A DNA stretch of 29,316 bases from Syntrophaceae bacterium UBA2192 (GTDB taxonomy: Bacteria > Desulfobacterota > Syntrophia > Syntrophales > UBA2192): NCBI GenBank assembly GCA_002327315.1, contig DCVI01000107.1, forward strand, positions 1-29,316. The letters are read 5' to 3'. This document shows positions 21,736 to 29,229 of the stretch, in pieces. Under the pieces are notes generated by a model, which worked only from the letters and a program-made list of their open reading frames with translations, was not told where the DNA came from and did not search any database. Made by a program: the position numbers and the translations under genes. Every line of letters starts with the position of its first letter. The first letter of the stretch is position 1.

Positions 21736-23097
21736 TTATTTCATATTCTTCTTGATTGTGTTCGCCAGCTCGTTGGCCATCGCGGTGATCTCCTTCTGCG
21801 AAGGGCCTTCGATCATGACCCGGCAGAGGGCCTGGGTCCCCGAGAAGCGCACCAGGATGCGCCCCTTTCCGGCGAGCTTTTTTTCGGCATCGGCAATCGC
21901 CTGACCGATGACCGCGATCTCGTCCAACTCCCTTCGCCTCTCCACGGTCACGTTTACCAGCACCTGGGGAAGGGTCGACATGACAGCCGCCAGCTCCGAC
22001 AGGGGCCGGCCTTTTTTCTTCATCACGGCGAGGACCTGCAGGGCCGAGAGGATCCCGTCGCCCGTCGTCGTGTGGTCCAGGAAGATGAGGTGCCCCGACT
22101 GCTCGCCGCCCAGGTTGTATCCCTTCTCCCGCATGCACTCCAGGATGTAGCGATCCCCCACCTGCGTCCGGATCAGCTTGATACCCGCCTGCCTCATGGC
22201 GATCTCGAAGCCCATGTTGCTCATGACGGTGGCGACAACGGTGTTCTTCCGGAGCTGCCTGCGGGCCTTCAGGTCGATGGCGCAGATTGCCATGAGGTGA
22301 TCGCCGTCGACTACATTTCCTTTCTCGTCGGCAAAGATGACCCGGTCGGCATCGCCGTCCAGCGCGATCCCCGCGTGGGCCCTGTGTTTCCGGACGGCGG
22401 CGGCGACGATCTCGGGGTGCATGGCCCCGCATTTCAGGTTGATGTTTCTCCCGTCGGGACTGTTTCCCAGGGGGATCACCTCGGCCCCCAGTTCCTCCAG
22501 GACGAGCGGGGCGATCCGGTAGCCCGCGCCGTTGGCGCAGTCGACGACGATCTTGAGCCCCTCCAGGGACAGGGCCTTCGGGAAGGCGTTTTTCAGGAAA
22601 ACGGCGTAGCGCCCATCGGCGCCGAATATGGCGCTGGAGCGTCCGATCGCCGCGCCGGACGGGGCCGACTCCCCCAGGCGCTCGGAGGCGATCAGGGCCT
22701 CGATCCGGGCCTCGGCGGCATCGGGGAGCTTCAGGCCGTTGCCCTGGAAGATCTTGATCCCGTTGTCCTCGAAGGGGTTGTGGGAGGCGGAGATCATGAT
22801 GGCCGCGTCGGCCTTCATGTCCATTGTGAGGAAGGCCACCGCCGGTGTGGGAAGCACGCCCACGGTGAGGGCGTCGACGCCCATGGAGCAGATGCCCGCC
22901 ACGAGGGCATCCTCGATCATCGGGCCCGAAAGGCGCGTGTCCCGGCCGATGAGGATGCGGTGCCTGCGCTTCGAGTTGCGAAAGAGGCTGGCAACGGCCC
23001 TTCCGACGCGCAGGACGAGCTCCGGTGTCATGGGGTGCCGGTTGGCCACACCGCGGATGCCGTCCGTTCCGAAGAGCCTTCTTTCTTTTTCTGCCAT
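21736..23097 (-). CDS. glmM: Phosphoglucosamine mutase GlmM
   Basis: GlmM converts glucosamine 6-phosphate to glucosamine 1-phosphate, the substrate for acetylation before GlmU. The 453 aa match the family. They begin MAEKERRLFGTDGIRGVANRHPMTPELVLRVG, have the phosphoserine loop MISASHNPFEDNGIKIF, the metal site ALDGDADRVIFAD, the sugar loop GGEQSGHLIF, and the phosphate-binding ILVRFSGTQALCRVMIEG near the end. The usual acidic residue of SGTE is Gln here. ATG at 23097 has GGGGGAGGG 8 nt upstream; the open frame to 23163 is not needed. It is divergent from dusB and convergent with the glmU-like gene across the accessory block. A heptad array starts right after its stop codon. Confidence 0.96.
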   Translation of the reverse strand: MAEKERRLFGTDGIRGVANRHPMTPELVLRVGRAVASLFRNSKRRHRILIGRDTRLSGPMIEDALVAGICSMGVDALTVGVLPTPAVAFLTMDMKADAAIMISASHNPFEDNGIKIFQGNGLKLPDAAEARIEALIASERLGESAPSGAAIGRSSAIFGADGRYAVFLKNAFPKALSLEGLKIVVDCANGAGYRIAPLVLEELGAEVIPLGNSPDGRNINLKCGAMHPEIVAAAVRKHRAHAGIALDGDADRVIFADEKGNVVDGDHLMAICAIDLKARRQLRKNTVVATVMSNMGFEIAMRQAGIKLIRTQVGDRYILECMREKGYNLGGEQSGHLIFLDHTTTGDGILSALQVLAVMKKKGRPLSELAAVMSTLPQVLVNVTVERRRELDEIAVIGQAIADAEKKLAGKGRILVRFSGTQALCRVMIEGPSQKEITAMANELANTIKKNMK

Positions 23098-23174
23098 GGT
23101 GTCTGCCCTCCCCCGGACCGGCTGGCCCGAAGGGTTCAATCCTGCTTGAAAAAAACACTGCAAAAAATCGGCCC

Positions 23175-23202
23175 GTTTATAACATGGACGATGACGGATG
23201 CA
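23175..23202 (-). promoter_or_regulatory. Promoter candidate of glmM
   Basis: On the minus strand TTGCAT (23202-23197), a 16-nt spacer and TATAAA (23180-23175) precede glmM, with a leader of about 70 nt. The -35 box matches the consensus poorly; the -10 box is good. Confidence 0.45.
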
Positions 23203-23225
23203 AAGTTTTTTCCTTGCATTGGCGC

Positions 23226-23256
23226 TCCGCGCCCCCTAAGTTAGGGGCGCAGCGGA
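23226..23256. other. Strong stem-loop just upstream of dusB
   Basis: TCCGC and GCGCCCC on the left pair with GGGGCGC and GCGGA on the right, with one or two bulged bases. It ends 4-5 nt before the GAGGAAAA ribosome site of dusB, so it would sit in the dusB leader. No T run follows. Confidence 0.5.
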
Positions 23257-23270
23257 TCGCGAGGAAAACA

Positions 23271-24347
23271 ATGAAAATCGGCAACCTTCACCTCTCCAAC
23301 AACCTGATCATGGCCCCCCTGGCGGGGATCACGGACCTTGCCTTCCGGAGCATTGTCCGCAGGTACGGCTGCGGCCTGTGCTACACGGAAATGGTCAGTG
23401 CCGACGGTCTTGTCCGGGGACACAGGGCGACGTTCAGCTATCTGCGCAGCGATCCCGGCGACCGGCCGCTGATCGCCCAGATCTTCGGCTCCGATCCCGA
23501 CGTGCTGGCCGCGGCGGCCCGGGCGATCGAAGAGGGGGGGCTTGCCGACGCCGTGGACATCAACATGGGCTGCCCCGTGAAGCCGGTGATCCGGCGGGGG
23601 GCCGGCGCAGCCCTGATGAGGGATGCGGAAAAGGTCCGGCTCATCGTGCAGGCGACGCGAAAGGCAACGACGCTTCCCCTGACCGTCAAGATCCGCGCGG
23701 GGTGGTCTCCGAAGGAAAAAAACGCCCTCGAGATCGCCCGGATCGCAGAGCAGGAAGGCGCCGATGCCATCGCCGTTCACCCGAGGACGGCCTCCCAGGG
23801 ATTCAGCGGCCGCTCCGACTGGTCCGTGATCGCCGAGGTCAAGGCGGCCCTGACAATTCCCGTCATCGGCAACGGCGACGTGGAGAGGCCCGATGACGTG
23901 AGCGCCATGATCGACAGCACGGGATGCGACGCCGTCATGATCGGCCGCAGCGCCCTGGGGAACCCCTGGATCTTCCGCAACGCCCTGCGTCTTCGGGCCG
24001 GTGAGGGCACCGAACTTGCAGACCTGGAGGAGAAGGTGCGGCTCATCGGGGAGCACCTGGAGCGCTCTGTGGGGCTGTACGGAGAGGAGACGGGGGTGAA
24101 GTGCTTCCGCAAGCATCTCTTCTGGTACACCCGGGGGCTTCGAGGCAGCGCCACGTTCAGGAAAGAGGCCGGGACGATCCTCGGGAAAAGCAATGTCCTT
24201 GCGAAGGTTTCGGCATACTTCGAAGAGCTGGCCGGAGGGAGTGCCGAGGAGAAAAAGGCGCTTGACTTTTCAGGAAATTTGAACATAAGCTTCAACCAAA
24301 GCGAGGCTTTTCCCCGGCCGGGTCCGGGAGGCACGGAGGAGAGGTAG
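23271..24347 (+). CDS. dusB: tRNA-dihydrouridine synthase (DusB family)
   Basis: Dus enzymes reduce specific uridines in tRNA to dihydrouridine with FMN and NADPH. The 358 aa form an FMN barrel: IMAPLAGITDLAFRSIVRRYG at the start, then CYTEMVSADGLVRG, the active-site loop VDINMGCPVKPVIRRGAGAAL with the catalytic Cys, VKIRAGW, DAIAVHPRTASQGFSG, IPVIGNGDVERPDD, and CDAVMIGRSALGNPWIF. A C-terminal helical tRNA-binding part with KCFRKHLFWYTRGLRG follows. ATG at 23271 has GAGGAAAA upstream; the open frame extends back to 23025 over glmM but homology does not. The last 25 residues are low-complexity and not part of the enzyme core. It starts the dusB-zapB-zapA-ssrS-rny-ymdB-tyrS series. Confidence 0.95.
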   Translation: MKIGNLHLSNNLIMAPLAGITDLAFRSIVRRYGCGLCYTEMVSADGLVRGHRATFSYLRSDPGDRPLIAQIFGSDPDVLAAAARAIEEGGLADAVDINMGCPVKPVIRRGAGAALMRDAEKVRLIVQATRKATTLPLTVKIRAGWSPKEKNALEIARIAEQEGADAIAVHPRTASQGFSGRSDWSVIAEVKAALTIPVIGNGDVERPDDVSAMIDSTGCDAVMIGRSALGNPWIFRNALRLRAGEGTELADLEEKVRLIGEHLERSVGLYGEETGVKCFRKHLFWYTRGLRGSATFRKEAGTILGKSNVLAKVSAYFEELAGGSAEEKKALDFSGNLNISFNQSEAFPRPGPGGTEER

Positions 24348-24356
24348 AACGGCATC

Positions 24357-24620
24357 GTGGAACTCGTCAAGTTCAAGGAACTCGAAGAGAGAATCAAGGG
24401 ACTCGTCGAGGAATACAACACGCTGAAGAAGAGAACAAAGGAGTTAGAAGAACTAGTCGCAATAAAGAGTGGAGAGTTAAAGGAAGCAAACGGCAAAATA
24501 GCCAAACTCAACGAGGAGAGGGACTCAGTCAGGCACAAGGTGGATACTCTACTGGATTTGCTGGAGGATATAAACGCATCAGGGCAGACATCGGGGTTGT
24601 TGTTTGAAAAAAAGGTTTGA
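24357..24620 (+). CDS. zapB: ZapB-like cell-division coiled-coil protein
   Basis: ZapB is a small coiled-coil protein that joins the Z ring through ZapA. The 87 aa are almost wholly a heptad-repeat coiled coil (LEERIKGLVEEYNTLKKRTK, then further Leu/Lys/Glu repeats through VDTLLDLLEDI). It lies directly before zapA, which supports the assignment, although coiled coils alone carry little family signal. It begins with GTG at 24357, with GGAGAGG about 12 nt upstream, 9 nt after dusB. Its 3' end overlaps the zapA start by 17 nt. Base composition at the middle of the gene is AT-richer than the neighbours. Confidence 0.75.
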   Translation: MELVKFKELEERIKGLVEEYNTLKKRTKELEELVAIKSGELKEANGKIAKLNEERDSVRHKVDTLLDLLEDINASGQTSGLLFEKKV

Positions 24621-24912
24621 TATCAAAATCATGGGTCAGGGTGTCTCCGTGCTGAGTGATGCCGCCGATGACCATGTTTTGAAGATCGTTCAACATATCA
24701 ACAACAAAGCGGAGGAAATCAAACTAGCCTCTAAGAACTTGACGACGTTGAACATCATCCTGTTGGTTGCCCTGAATCTGGCCGATGAGTTGTTTCGGCT
24801 CAGGGGGGAAAAGGAAACGATCTGCAGCCAACTGGAGGACCGGTCCGAGGAGCTGATACATCTCATCGACCGGAAAGGAAAAGAAGAGAATATTCCCCTG
24901 CGATGTGCGTGA
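24604..24912 (+). CDS. zapA: Cell-division protein ZapA
   Basis: ZapA bundles FtsZ filaments at mid-cell. The 102 aa show an N-terminal beta region (FDIKIMGQGVSVLSDAADDHVLKIVQHINNKAEEI is split into strand and helix), the family signature LNIILLVALNLADELFRLRGE, and a C-terminal coiled coil (ICSQLEDRSEELIHLIDRKG). The start is TTG at 24604, inside the end of zapB, with a GGGG site upstream; the next in-frame ATG would remove the first strand. The final six codons (IPLRCA) and the stop codon also form the 5' side of the closing stem of the 6S RNA. Confidence 0.9.
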   Translation: MKKRFDIKIMGQGVSVLSDAADDHVLKIVQHINNKAEEIKLASKNLTTLNIILLVALNLADELFRLRGEKETICSQLEDRSEELIHLIDRKGKEENIPLRCA

Positions 24913-25072
24913 TTAACAGAATCCTTTGAGCGAACACCTAATAATAGGGAGCCCTCCCTGGTCGGCTGTGTGCAGGTCCTCTCGAGGAAAGCCTGACCCG
25001 ACACACAGGGCACCCACCTTGTTGACAAGGTTCAAGGTTATTCGTTGACACGGCATCGGCGGGGGTTTTTTT
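24895..25072 (+). ncRNA. ssrS: 6S RNA (SsrS)
   Basis: 6S RNA binds sigma-70 RNA polymerase by mimicking an open promoter and lowers transcription in stationary phase. The position right after zapA is the classic one. The 178 nt fold as a long rod. A closing stem pairs CCCC and CGATG..CGTG at 24895-24911 with CACG.CATCG and GGGG at 25049-25065. A second stem pairs GAATCCTTTGA (24919-24929) with TTCAAGGTTATTC (25031-25043). A large central bubble and an apical hairpin (CAGG..CCTC with GAGG..CCTG) complete it. The 3' part CACCTTG..AAGGTTCAAGG..CGGCATC closely resembles the E. coli 6S RNA from memory. Seven T follow the closing stem (25066-25072) and would terminate transcription. The remaining 154 nt up to rny hold nothing I can name. 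Confidence 0.88.
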
Positions 25073-25226
25073 AGCCCCCGGCCGGATCGAATAACCGCCC
25101 GAAATCCCGCTGATTTGCCCCATCCTTTGTCTCCCCTCAAAGAAACACCCCACGGCATTGAATCGGAAGGATCGTAACCATCGCATCGGTCTTCTTATGC
25201 CATTACGGACGAGGAGGTAACAAATA

Positions 25227-26786
25227 TTGGACTTCTTGCCAGTCATTATAGCCATCGCATCGCTGATCGCCGGTATCGCCTTCGGGTATCTCCTGCGAAA
25301 GCTGATCACGCGGAAGGAGCTGCAATCCTCGGAGAATCTCTCCGTTCGGATCGTTGAAGAGGCCAAGAAAGAGGCCGACAGCATCAAGAAAGAGGCCATC
25401 CTGCAGGCCAAGGAGAGCCTGCTCAAGACAAAGGCCGAGTTCGAGCGGGAAGCGCGGGAGCGCAAGACCGAGCTCGACAAGCTCGAGGCGCGACTGCGAT
25501 CCAAGGAGGAAAACCAGGAAAAGCGCATCGACATGATGGTGCAGAAAGAGAGCAACATCGAGAATCGGGAGAAGGGGCTCCAGCAGAAGGAGAACTCGCT
25601 GCACGAAAAACACGAGCGGATGAACCGCATCCTCGACGAGCAGAAGGAGAAGCTCGAGCAGATCGCCGGCATCACCTCCACGGAGGCCAAGGCCCAGCTC
25701 ATCCAGGCCATGGAGGCCGAGGCCAAGCGCGAGGCGGCCACCCTCATCCGCAAGGCCGAGGAGGACGCCAAGCGCATGGCCGACAAGAAGGCCCAGGAGA
25801 TCATCGCCTACTCCATCCAGCGCTACGCCGGGGACTTCGTGGCCGAAAGCACCGTGTCCGTCGTGAATCTCCCCACCGATGAAATGAAGGGCAGGATCAT
25901 CGGCCGGGAAGGCCGGAACATCCGCGCCATCGAGGCGGCCACCGGCGTCGATCTCATCATCGACGACACGCCGGAAGCCGTTGTGCTCTCCGCCTTCGAC
26001 CCGGTGCGGCGCGAAGTTGCGAAGATCTCGCTGGAGCGGCTCATCAGCGACGGCCGGATTCACCCCGGCCGCATCGAGGATGTGGTCCGGAAGGTCCAGA
26101 GCGAGGTGGACAAGATCATCCAGGAGACGGGCGAGCGGACCTCCTTCGACGTGGGCGCCCACGACATTCACCCCGAGATCATCACGCTGCTTGGCAAGCT
26201 CAAGTACCGCTCCAGCTTCTCCCAGAACGTCCTCCAGCACTCCATCGAGGTGGCCTACCTTGCGGGCATCATCGCCTCGGAGCTGGGGCTCGACGTGAAG
26301 GAGGCGAAGAGGGCGGGGCTGCTGCATGACATCGGCAAGGCCGTGGACCACAAACTCGAGGGGACCCATGCCGGACTCGGGGCGGAGTACGCCAAGCGCT
26401 TCGGCGAGCCCGAGCGCATCGTCGAGGCCATCGCCACCCATCACGACGACGGCCGGAACAACAACCTCCTGGGCGTCCTCGTCCAGGTGGCCGACACCCT
26501 CTCGGCGGCCCGTCCCGGCGCCCGCAGGGAGATGCTGGAGACCTACGTGAAACGGCTCCAGGAGCTCGAGGGGATCGCCAAGTCCTTCAACGGCGTCGAA
26601 TCGTGCTTCGCCATCCAGGCAGGCCGGGAGATCCGGATCCTGGTGCAGAACGAAAGGATCTCCGACGACGAATCCATCGTCCTCGCCAAGGACATCGCCA
26701 AGAAGATCGAGTCCGAGTTGACCTACCCGGGTCAGATCAAGGTCACCGTCATCCGGGAAACCAGGGTGACGGACTTCGCGAGATAA
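25227..26786 (+). CDS. rny: Ribonuclease Y
   Basis: RNase Y is a membrane-anchored endonuclease that starts mRNA decay and processing. The 519 aa are typical: an N-terminal helix (VIIAIASLIAGIAFGYLL), a long Lys/Glu-rich coiled coil (about 30-200), a KH RNA-binding domain with GRIIGREGRNIRAIEAATGVDLIIDDTP, and an HD domain with QHSIEVAYLAGIIASELGL and RAGLLHDIGKAVDH. ATHHDD and ADTLSAARPGARREMLETY follow. The start is TTG at 25227 with GAGGAGGT 8 nt upstream. It is followed by ymdB after 10 nt, a conserved pairing. It probably has a promoter after the 6S RNA, but none was clear. Confidence 0.97.
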   Translation: MDFLPVIIAIASLIAGIAFGYLLRKLITRKELQSSENLSVRIVEEAKKEADSIKKEAILQAKESLLKTKAEFEREARERKTELDKLEARLRSKEENQEKRIDMMVQKESNIENREKGLQQKENSLHEKHERMNRILDEQKEKLEQIAGITSTEAKAQLIQAMEAEAKREAATLIRKAEEDAKRMADKKAQEIIAYSIQRYAGDFVAESTVSVVNLPTDEMKGRIIGREGRNIRAIEAATGVDLIIDDTPEAVVLSAFDPVRREVAKISLERLISDGRIHPGRIEDVVRKVQSEVDKIIQETGERTSFDVGAHDIHPEIITLLGKLKYRSSFSQNVLQHSIEVAYLAGIIASELGLDVKEAKRAGLLHDIGKAVDHKLEGTHAGLGAEYAKRFGEPERIVEAIATHHDDGRNNNLLGVLVQVADTLSAARPGARREMLETYVKRLQELEGIAKSFNGVESCFAIQAGREIRILVQNERISDDESIVLAKDIAKKIESELTYPGQIKVTVIRETRVTDFAR

Positions 26787-26796
26787 GACGGGCCCT

Positions 26797-27582
26797 ATGC
26801 AGATCCTTTTCATCGGAGACATCGTCGGGCGGCCGGGGCGCCGCGCTGTGCGGGAGCTTCTGCCGGGCCTGCTGAAAGAGCACGGCGTCGACCTGGTCAT
26901 CGCCAACGGCGAGAATGCCGCCGCGGGGTTCGGCATCACGCGGGATACCGTGGACGAGCTCCTGGAGTGCGGCATCCACCTGCTCACCACGGGAAACCAT
27001 GTCTGGGACAAGAAAGAGGTCCTGGGCTTTATCGACGAGTACCCGAACCTGCTGCGGCCGGCCAATTTCCCCGAGGCCTGTCCCGGGATCGGCCATGCCG
27101 TCATAAAGACGGCAGGCGGACTCCCGGTGGCCGTCCTCAACCTGGCGGGCCGGATCTTCATGCACCCTGCCGACTGTCCCTTCCGGGTAGCCAAAGCCCT
27201 CGTCGAGCAACTGAGGCGCCTCACCCCGGTCATCCTCGTGGATGTGCACGCCGAGGCCACCTCGGAGAAACAGGCCATGGGATGGTTTCTGGACGGGGAG
27301 GTCAGTGCCGTTTTCGGGACCCATACGCACGTTCAGACGGCCGACGAGATCATCCTGCCCGGCGGGACGGCCTACATGTCCGACGCGGGGATGACGGGCC
27401 CCCATAACTCCGTCATCGGGATCGAAAAGGAGATGATCATCGAGCGGTTCCTCACGGGGATGCCATGCCGGTTCGAGGTCGCCCGGGGCGATGTTCGCCT
27501 CCAGGGGGTTGTCGTGGGCGTGGACCCGCAGACCGGCAGGGCCCACTCCGTCAAGCGGGTGAATCTGCGCTTGAAAGAATGA
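26797..27582 (+). CDS. YmdB-type metallophosphoesterase / cyclic-nucleotide phosphodiesterase
   Basis: Relatives such as Bacillus YmdB hydrolyse 2',3'- and 3',5'-cyclic nucleotides and affect RNase Y-linked RNA turnover and development. The 261 aa carry the metal ligands in order: MQILFIGDIVGRPGR (Asp), LVIANGENAAAGFGIT (Asn-Glu), LLTTGNHVWDKKE (Asn-His), VDVHAEATSEKQAMGWF (His), and GTHTHVQTADEIILPGG (His-x-His). SDAGMTGPHNSVIG and RFLTGMPCRFEVA are also family motifs. Length is normal. ATG at 26797 has only a weak ribosome site, consistent with coupling to rny 10 nt upstream. A paired heptad array starts a few bases after the stop. Confidence 0.93.
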   Translation: MQILFIGDIVGRPGRRAVRELLPGLLKEHGVDLVIANGENAAAGFGITRDTVDELLECGIHLLTTGNHVWDKKEVLGFIDEYPNLLRPANFPEACPGIGHAVIKTAGGLPVAVLNLAGRIFMHPADCPFRVAKALVEQLRRLTPVILVDVHAEATSEKQAMGWFLDGEVSAVFGTHTHVQTADEIILPGGTAYMSDAGMTGPHNSVIGIEKEMIIERFLTGMPCRFEVARGDVRLQGVVVGVDPQTGRAHSVKRVNLRLKE

Positions 27583-27587
27583 TGGCA

Positions 27588-27663
27588 AAGGGTTAAAGGC
27601 TAAGGGCGAAGGGCAGGGCAAGTAGTTGAAGCCCCTTTCGCCTTTAGCCTTTTGCCTTGTGCC
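27588..27663. repeat. Paired heptad arrays forming an inverted repeat between ymdB and tyrS
   Basis: Arm 1 (27588-27622) has AAGGGTT, AAAGGCT, AAGGGCG, AAGGGCA, GGGCAAG. Arm 2 (27634-27663) has CCTTTCG, CCTTTAG, CCTTTTG, CCTTGTG. About 11 nt separate the arms, so the transcript could form an imperfect stem of about 28 bp. Arm 1 begins five bases after the ymdB stop and is G-rich on the coding strand. The hairpin ends about 16 nt before the tyrS start. Confidence 0.8.
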
Positions 27664-27679
27664 TGAATGAGGTTATCTG

Positions 27680-28963
27680 ATGAAAAGCTTATACGACATC
27701 CTGAGCGAGCGTGGCTTCGTGGAGCAGGTGACCGACGAGGCCGAGGCCCGGCGCATTCTCGCCGGCGGGCCCGTGAGTTGCTACATCGGCTTCGACCCGA
27801 CGGCCACGAGCCTCCACATCGGGAGCCTTGTTCCCATCATGTCGCTGGCCCACATGCAGCGAAACGGCCATAAGCCCATCGCCCTGGTGGGCGGCGGGAC
27901 GGCCATGATCGGCGACCCCAGCGGCAAGACGGAGATGCGCCAGATCATCTCCAAGGAAAAGATCGACGAAAACGCCGAAGCGATCAAGAAGCAGCTCTCG
28001 CAGTACCTGGATTTCGGCGAAGGGAAGGCCCTGCTGGTCAACAACGCCGACTGGCTTTTGCCCCTGAAATACATCGAATTCCTGCGCGACATCGGCCGCT
28101 ATTTCAGCGTAAACCGGATGCTTGCGGCCGAGAGCTACCGGATGCGCCTCGAGACGGGCCTGAACTTCATCGAGTTCAACTATATGCTGCTGCAGGCCTA
28201 CGATTTTCTTTATCTTTTCCAGAAACAGGACTGCCTCTTCCAGATGGGCGGCAACGACCAGTGGGGCAATATCGTGGCCGGGATCGACCTGGTCCGCCGT
28301 GTCGAGGGCAAGCAGGCCTACGGCATCACCTTCCCGCTCATCACCACATCGCTGGGCACGAAGATGGGGAAGACCGAGAAAGGCACCGTGTGGCTCGACG
28401 GCAGGCTCACCTCGCCCCACGAGTACTACCAGTACTGGATCAATTCGACCGACGACGACGTGGAGCGCTTCATGGCCCTCTTCACCTTCCTGCCCATCGA
28501 GGAGGTTCGAGAGGTCAGCACTCTCAACGACGCCGATCGCAACAAGGCCAAGGCGGTGCTCGCCTTCGAGGCCACGAAGGTGACCCACGGGGAAGAGGCG
28601 GCCGTGGGGGCCTGGCGGGCCGCATCGGCTGCATTCGGGACGAAGCCCGTGGAGGCCTCGCTCTTTCCCTCGAGCACGATCCCCCGCCGGAAGGCCGAAG
28701 CCGACGTGTCGGCCATCCCTGCCGTCGAGAAGCGCCGCGAGGACTTCCAGGACGGCATTGCCGCCTTCGAGCTCTTCCACGAGGTGGGGCTCTGCAAGTC
28801 CCGCGGCGAGGCCCGGCGCAACCTCGAGCAGGGCGGCGGTTACGTCAACGGCGAGCCGATAAAAACATTTGACGAAAAGATCGGACTGTGTCATATAACG
28901 AGCGACGGTGAGATTCTACTGAGAAAAGGCAAGAAGACGTACTTCCGCATTGTCGTACGCTAA
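27680..28963 (+). CDS. tyrS: Tyrosyl-tRNA synthetase
   Basis: TyrRS charges tRNA-Tyr. The 427 aa form a class I enzyme of the TyrS (E. coli) type: CYIGFDPTATSLHIGSLVPI holds the HIGH-like motif HIGS. ALVGGGTAMIGDPSGKTEMR, then LNFIEFNYMLLQAYDFLYL and QMGGNDQWGNIVAGIDL form the tyrosine pocket, and LGTKMGKTEKG is the KMSKS-like loop. An S4 RNA-binding domain ends the protein (VGLCKSRGEARRNLEQGGGYVNGEPI). ATG at 27680 has GAGG 7 nt upstream. It is last before the rRNA operon. No clear terminator follows; only a 5-bp hairpin (about 28965-28985) was seen. Confidence 0.98.
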   Translation: MKSLYDILSERGFVEQVTDEAEARRILAGGPVSCYIGFDPTATSLHIGSLVPIMSLAHMQRNGHKPIALVGGGTAMIGDPSGKTEMRQIISKEKIDENAEAIKKQLSQYLDFGEGKALLVNNADWLLPLKYIEFLRDIGRYFSVNRMLAAESYRMRLETGLNFIEFNYMLLQAYDFLYLFQKQDCLFQMGGNDQWGNIVAGIDLVRRVEGKQAYGITFPLITTSLGTKMGKTEKGTVWLDGRLTSPHEYYQYWINSTDDDVERFMALFTFLPIEEVREVSTLNDADRNKAKAVLAFEATKVTHGEEAAVGAWRAASAAFGTKPVEASLFPSSTIPRRKAEADVSAIPAVEKRREDFQDGIAAFELFHEVGLCKSRGEARRNLEQGGGYVNGEPIKTFDEKIGLCHITSDGEILLRKGKKTYFRIVVR

Positions 28964-29000
28964 TCCCCGTTTTCGTTCTGGGGACAATCTCACAAGCCCA

Positions 29001-29051
29001 TTAAAAAAGTTTGAAATTTTTACTTGACATATGTATTTAGTCGAGTATAAT
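29001..29051 (+). promoter_or_regulatory. Strong rRNA promoter with UP-like element
   Basis: A perfect TTGACA (29024-29029), a 16-nt spacer and a perfect TATAAT (29046-29051) are preceded by an A/T-only run at about 29001-29022 that resembles an UP element. Start of transcription would be near 29058. A second TTGACA (29100-29105) lacks a good -10 box. Confidence 0.85.
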
Positions 29052-29064
29052 GATCTCTTTCCAG

Positions 29065-29090
29065 CGACGGATCGGTTGTTTTTTCCGTCG
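29065..29090 (+). other. Stem-loop at the start of the rRNA leader
   Basis: CGACGG (29065-29070) pairs with CCGTCG (29085-29090) around a 14-nt loop, a few bases after the predicted start site. Further on, GGTCTTTGACAATTGAATA (29147-29165) resembles the conserved boxA-region sequence found before many 16S genes and may bind the Nus antitermination factors. Confidence 0.5.
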
Positions 29091-29229
29091 AAAAAGTTCT
29101 TGACAAGAGAAGGCCTTTGAATTAAACGAATAGGCTCTTTTCAACGGTCTTTGACAATTGAATACAGGGAAGGATGTTTTTCTGGGTCCGCTTTGAGTTG
29201 TTTAAATTTGATCAAAATCACTAGTATAA

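Noticed and set aside
25203..27278. A 691-codon minus-strand open frame opposite rny and ymdB
   Set aside because: It is a shadow of two well-recognised genes, with no protein family features.
28965..28985. A tyrS terminator
   Set aside because: The stem is only 5 bp with a 10-nt loop and no T run.
29100..29128. A second rRNA promoter at TTGACA 29100-29105
   Set aside because: No acceptable -10 box lies 16-18 nt downstream; the best is TTAAAC with three matches.
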